Shown here: piece after piece, positions 6,123-7,965 of the stretch
Layout of the letters: each line of letters opens with the position of its first letter
Position numbering within the stretch: position 1 is the first letter of the stretch
Assembly (NCBI GenBank): GCA_051881775.1
Contig: JBJEQN010000094.1
Location: 1-7,965 of the forward strand
From: UMGS363 sp051881775
Lineage (GTDB): Bacteria > Bacillota > Clostridia > Oscillospirales > Ruminococcaceae
DNA: 7,965 bases
Direction: 5' to 3'
Notes under the pieces: generated by a model
Told to the model about the DNA's origin: nothing
What the model saw: the letters and a program-made list of their open reading frames with translations, nothing else
Databases searched by the model: none
Made by a program: the position numbers and the translations under genes

Positions 6123-6163
6123 GCAGATTTTTTTCGTTTTTATTGGTGTTTAGTATTATAATG
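6119..6163. repeat. Copy 2 of the ~45-bp operon-end repeat
   Basis: Same element and orientation as 52-99, starting inside the second arm of the terminator hairpin and ending 17 nt before the stop of the C39-like gene. The conserved ATTGGTGTTTAGTATTAT part extends beyond what a terminator needs. Confidence 0.75.
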
Positions 6164-6180
6164 CCGCCTGCAAACGTCTT

Positions 6181-6549
6181 TTATTGCGGCAGCGTTTCGG
6201 GGAATATCTCCCAGTAAAATTTCCGTTTAGCCTGCGGAAAGTCACTCAGAATACCATGCTCCGGGTCGTAAAAAACGCCGTCTGCATACAGCGACCAGTG
6301 CCAGCAGCGAGGAGTTTCAAGGCTGAGAAGAGCGCATACGGGGAGGTCGGCTTTTGTCTGAGCCTGTTTTCGTTCGGAGGAGAATTTTACGCCGTGTTCG
6401 GTCAGCACACGCTTCATTTCCCGAAGGTCGGTTTCACGGTCGTTGCTAAGATATTCGCAGATTTGTTCGGCGGTCGTTCCAAGCAGCATTGCAAGCACCG
6501 CCTGACCGCATTGCAGGTCGGTGGGTTCGTGGATATAATTAATGTTCAT
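6181..6549 (-). CDS. Small C39-like papain-fold protein (putative cysteine peptidase)
   Basis: This 122-residue protein resembles the minimal C39-like (papain-fold) proteins. CGQAVLAMLLG carries the presumed nucleophile Cys14 on the first helix, and HWSLYADGVFYDPEHG gives His84 and Asp95, completing the usual Cys-His-Asp triad. The Gln that normally sits six residues before the Cys (oxyanion hole) is replaced by Glu8 in HEPTDLQCG, so activity is less certain. There is no signal peptide, transmembrane segment or ABC domain, so it is not a bacteriocin exporter. GAGGGTG lies about 9 nt before the ATG. The gene appears to stand alone: 187 nt separate it from the gene before it and a terminator follows. 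Substrate and role are unknown. Confidence 0.7.
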   Translation of the reverse strand: MNINYIHEPTDLQCGQAVLAMLLGTTAEQICEYLSNDRETDLREMKRVLTEHGVKFSSERKQAQTKADLPVCALLSLETPRCWHWSLYADGVFYDPEHGILSDFPQAKRKFYWEIFPETLPQ

Positions 6550-6644
6550 ATTCTTGCACCCTCAACAAAACCCCGCAAGCGAAGGGGAGCCTCCTTTGCC
6601 ATTTCGTAAGAAAATTTGCGAAGTGAACAAAGTTTGCGGCTCGG

Positions 6645-6670
6645 TACCGATAAATACTTCTTTATCGGTA
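6645..6670. promoter_or_regulatory. Perfect 10-bp inverted repeat in the 187-nt spacer before the C39-like gene
   Basis: TACCGATAAA (6645-6654) and TTTATCGGTA (6661-6670) are exact complements around a 6-nt loop. No T-run follows on either strand, so it is not a classical terminator; an operator, an RNA stability hairpin or part of a dispersed repeat are possible. The rest of 6550-6736 holds a further inverted pair, ACCTAT (6708-6713) with ATAGGT (6732-6737), and a short GC hairpin with CCCC/GGGG arms at about 6571-6587. I saw no convincing promoter in the spacer. Confidence 0.45.
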
Positions 6671-6736
6671 GTACCCTAATACCTGCGAGGCTTTAGATTT
6701 CCGGTCAACCTATAGACAACCGCATTTATACATAGG

Positions 6737-7168
6737 TCAATCGGCTGTCGGTATGAGTTCTTTGATTTTCCTGCGCACAGCCTCCAGTGCGGCAGCAGGC
6801 TCGGAAATGCTTTTTACCGCAGTTTCCATAGGACAAAATCCCGTCCCTGCACGGTTTCGTATGGCATCGGCAAGTGTACCGTATTCAACGTCGATCCCGT
6901 TTTCGGTCAGGACTTGTTTTGCAGGTTCGCTTATTACATCGGCATACACCGCTTTTACTCCGAGGATAACGTATAAAAACGCTGCCGCTTTTCCTACCAC
7001 CTTATCAGCTGCGGAAAAGCCTTTCATATCGGTACTGCCGTCTATCCACGCAAGCAGAGGCTTTACGCCCCGTTCTGTGCTTGTGTAAATTTTGTCTTCA
7101 TAGCAGATAACGCAGGTATAACCTTCGCTTTTAAGCAGCGACTTTGCTTTTTCAATATCACTTTTCAT
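6737..7168 (-). CDS. DUF1893 domain protein (cytidine-deaminase-like fold)
   Basis: This 143-residue cytosolic protein carries the marks of DUF1893: RGVKPLL (34-39 region), ADKVVGKAAA (54-63), VYADVISEPA (74-83), and NRAGTGFCPME ending at 115. A family member from Thermotoga has a cytidine-deaminase-like fold, but no reaction is established. I did not see the zinc-binding HxE/PCxxC set of true deaminases, so deaminase activity should not be assumed. The start overlaps the end of the ECF transporter gene by 11 nt and has only a poor ribosome binding site, which points to translational coupling. It is the last gene of the three-gene operon. The length is typical, with a helical tail after residue 120. 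Confidence 0.85.
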   Translation of the reverse strand: MKSDIEKAKSLLKSEGYTCVICYEDKIYTSTERGVKPLLAWIDGSTDMKGFSAADKVVGKAAAFLYVILGVKAVYADVISEPAKQVLTENGIDVEYGTLADAIRNRAGTGFCPMETAVKSISEPAAALEAVRRKIKELIPTAD

Positions 7169-7721
7169 TTTTGCTCATATTCTCCACACGATATACAATA
7201 AGAGGGATAAGCACCAGCTGCAAAGCAATTCCGAAGATACCTGCGGCGATGCTTGTCCATATTATCGAAACGGGAACGGCTGTATTTCCGAAAGCGTAAA
7301 CGGAAAGTAGGACAGCGCCTGCACGGACTGCACGACCGCCTATCTGTACGGCGAGGACTTTTGCTACAACGGGGATATTCACATTGCGGAGAAGTCCCGA
7401 AAAAAGTCCGTATGCGCATAATTCTATCATCATAAAGGGCAGCATTGCCGATGTGGGCATACCTGTCAGAGCAAAGCTAAGGAGAGGAGCAAGAAGTCCT
7501 GCTGCTGTGCCTGCGTAAGGTCCTGCCAGAAGTCCTGCGAGGAATATGGTAAGGTGCATTGGTAGAAATGTTTCACCGAGCTTTGTACCAAGTCCGGAAA
7601 CTGCACCCATAACGTGGAATAACTGAGGAAGGGCAACTGCGCCTATTATTGCAAATACTGCCGCAAGTGTCTGAATCTTTACGGAAAGACGGGGCTTTTC
7701 AATTGTTTTTACTGCTGACAT
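7158..7721 (-). CDS. ECF transporter S component (substrate-binding membrane subunit)
   Basis: This 187-residue integral membrane protein has about six hydrophobic segments (roughly 17-36, 52-70, 72-88, 92-112, 117-142, 151-178), as in S components of energy-coupling-factor importers. These bind a vitamin or trace nutrient and use a shared EcfA/A'/T module encoded elsewhere. The first segment has AxxxA spacing (A20, A24, A28), the type of motif used to contact EcfT, and LPMHLTIFLAGLLAGPYAG (53-71) is a conserved S-component stretch. The substrate cannot be read from sequence. AAGGAG lies about 8 nt upstream, touching the stop of the reductase gene. The gene sits between a Fe-S aldo/keto reductase and a DUF1893 gene, so the imported compound may be linked to their chemistry (inference). 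Confidence 0.85.
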   Translation of the reverse strand: MSAVKTIEKPRLSVKIQTLAAVFAIIGAVALPQLFHVMGAVSGLGTKLGETFLPMHLTIFLAGLLAGPYAGTAAGLLAPLLSFALTGMPTSAMLPFMMIELCAYGLFSGLLRNVNIPVVAKVLAVQIGGRAVRAGAVLLSVYAFGNTAVPVSIIWTSIAAGIFGIALQLVLIPLIVYRVENMSKNEK

Positions 7722-7735
7722 AATAATTCTCCTTT

Positions 7736-7965
7736 TTATCTGAGTTTGGAATCAAAATCCGCCATAGCTTCGGAAATTTTTATCTGCTGAGGACATACCG
7801 CTTCACAGCTTCGGCAGCCTATGCAGGCACTCGGCTGTTTATCTTCGGATATGGACGAAAGCGCCATAGGTGCAATAAATCCGCCGCCTGTGAATCTGTG
7901 TTCGTTATACAATTCCAGCAGACGGGGAATATCAAGTCCCTGCGGACAATGGCTTACGCAGTAAT
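7736..7965 (-). CDS. Aldo/keto reductase with C-terminal 4Fe-4S clusters (partial, C-terminus only)
   Basis: Only the last 75 codons are in the window; the start lies beyond the right edge. The visible part has YCVSHCPQGLDIP followed by LLELYNEHRF, then ACIGCRSCEAVCPQQIKIS, the last being a CxxCxxCxxxCP ferredoxin-type motif. This pairing of YCxxxCPQGxDIP with a downstream 4Fe-4S motif is the typical tail of clostridial aldo/keto reductases of the COG1453 type, where an NAD(P)H-dependent barrel is fused to an Fe-S domain. The barrel itself is not seen, so the call rests on the tail. The stop TAA is 14 nt before the ECF transporter start, so the two genes are almost certainly co-transcribed. 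Confidence 0.8.
   Translation of the reverse strand, partial: YCVSHCPQGLDIPRLLELYNEHRFTGGGFIAPMALSSISEDKQPSACIGCRSCEAVCPQQIKISEAMADFDSKLR

Noticed and set aside
52..6163. Composite mobile element bounded by the two direct repeats
   Set aside because: No transposase, integrase or target-site duplication is seen, and each copy sits at an operon end next to a hairpin, which fits a 3'-end element better.
6181..6549. Bacteriocin-processing C39 peptidase or exporter
   Set aside because: There is no ABC or membrane domain, no precursor peptide with a double-glycine leader nearby, and the length is only 122 residues.
6546..6602. 18-codon minus-strand ORF (MAKEAPLRLRGFVEGARI) whose TGA overlaps the C39-like start in ATGA
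   Set aside because: No ribosome binding site lies before its ATG, it is very short, and it runs through a hairpin in a repeat-like spacer. The overlap could be chance. A leader peptide cannot be excluded.
6184..6609. 141-codon open frame on the plus strand
   Set aside because: Antisense to the C39-like gene and the spacer; a low-complexity basic end and no domain.

Overview
The window looks like chromosomal DNA of a gut- or rumen-type clostridium, most likely Oscillospiraceae (Ruminococcus-like). This is inferred from moderate GC, AT-rich spacers with AGGAGG-type ribosome binding sites and sigma-A promoters, a GH51 arabinofuranosidase under an AraC-type regulator, a DUF6171 zinc-ribbon protein, a PocR-domain sensor and a DUF1893 protein. 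No rRNA, tRNA, CRISPR array, transposase or phage gene is visible. The taxon is an inference; nothing in the window proves it.

Layout. (1) 1-125: 3' flank with a hairpin and the first copy of a ~45-bp repeat. (2) 126-1852, minus: GH51 alpha-L-arabinofuranosidase, overlapping by 4 nt a small Cys-rich DUF6171 protein. (3) 1853-1997: a 145-nt divergent spacer in which the promoters of the arabinofuranosidase and the AraC-type regulator lie on top of each other. (4) 1998-2786, plus: AraC-family regulator, ending at a bidirectional terminator (2790-2834). (5) 2842-5794, minus: a two-gene signalling operon. A PocR-domain protein with a degenerate histidine-kinase core is followed 13 nt later by a degenerate-GGDEF/intact-EAL c-di-GMP phosphodiesterase. 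It is read from a consensus promoter (6000-6028) through a ~200-nt leader rich in complementary segments. (6) 6090-6163: hairpin plus the second repeat copy. (7) 6181-6549, minus: small C39-like papain-fold protein. (8) 6737-7965, minus: tight three-gene operon of an Fe-S aldo/keto reductase (only its C-terminus is in the window), an ECF transporter S component and a DUF1893 protein.

How the parts may work together. The AraC-type protein probably senses arabinose or an arabinoxylan-derived sugar and controls the arabinofuranosidase from the shared spacer. The PocR/EAL pair probably couples a small-molecule signal to c-di-GMP breakdown. Because the PocR protein lacks the phospho-acceptor His and the ATP-binding boxes, the signal is more likely passed by protein contact than by phosphorylation. 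The operon at the right end joins a redox enzyme, a vitamin-type uptake protein and a deaminase-fold protein, but the substrate cannot be read from the sequence.

The most unusual items are the pseudokinase-PDE pair with its structured leader, the overlapping divergent promoters, and the conserved element that follows a hairpin at two separate operon ends.
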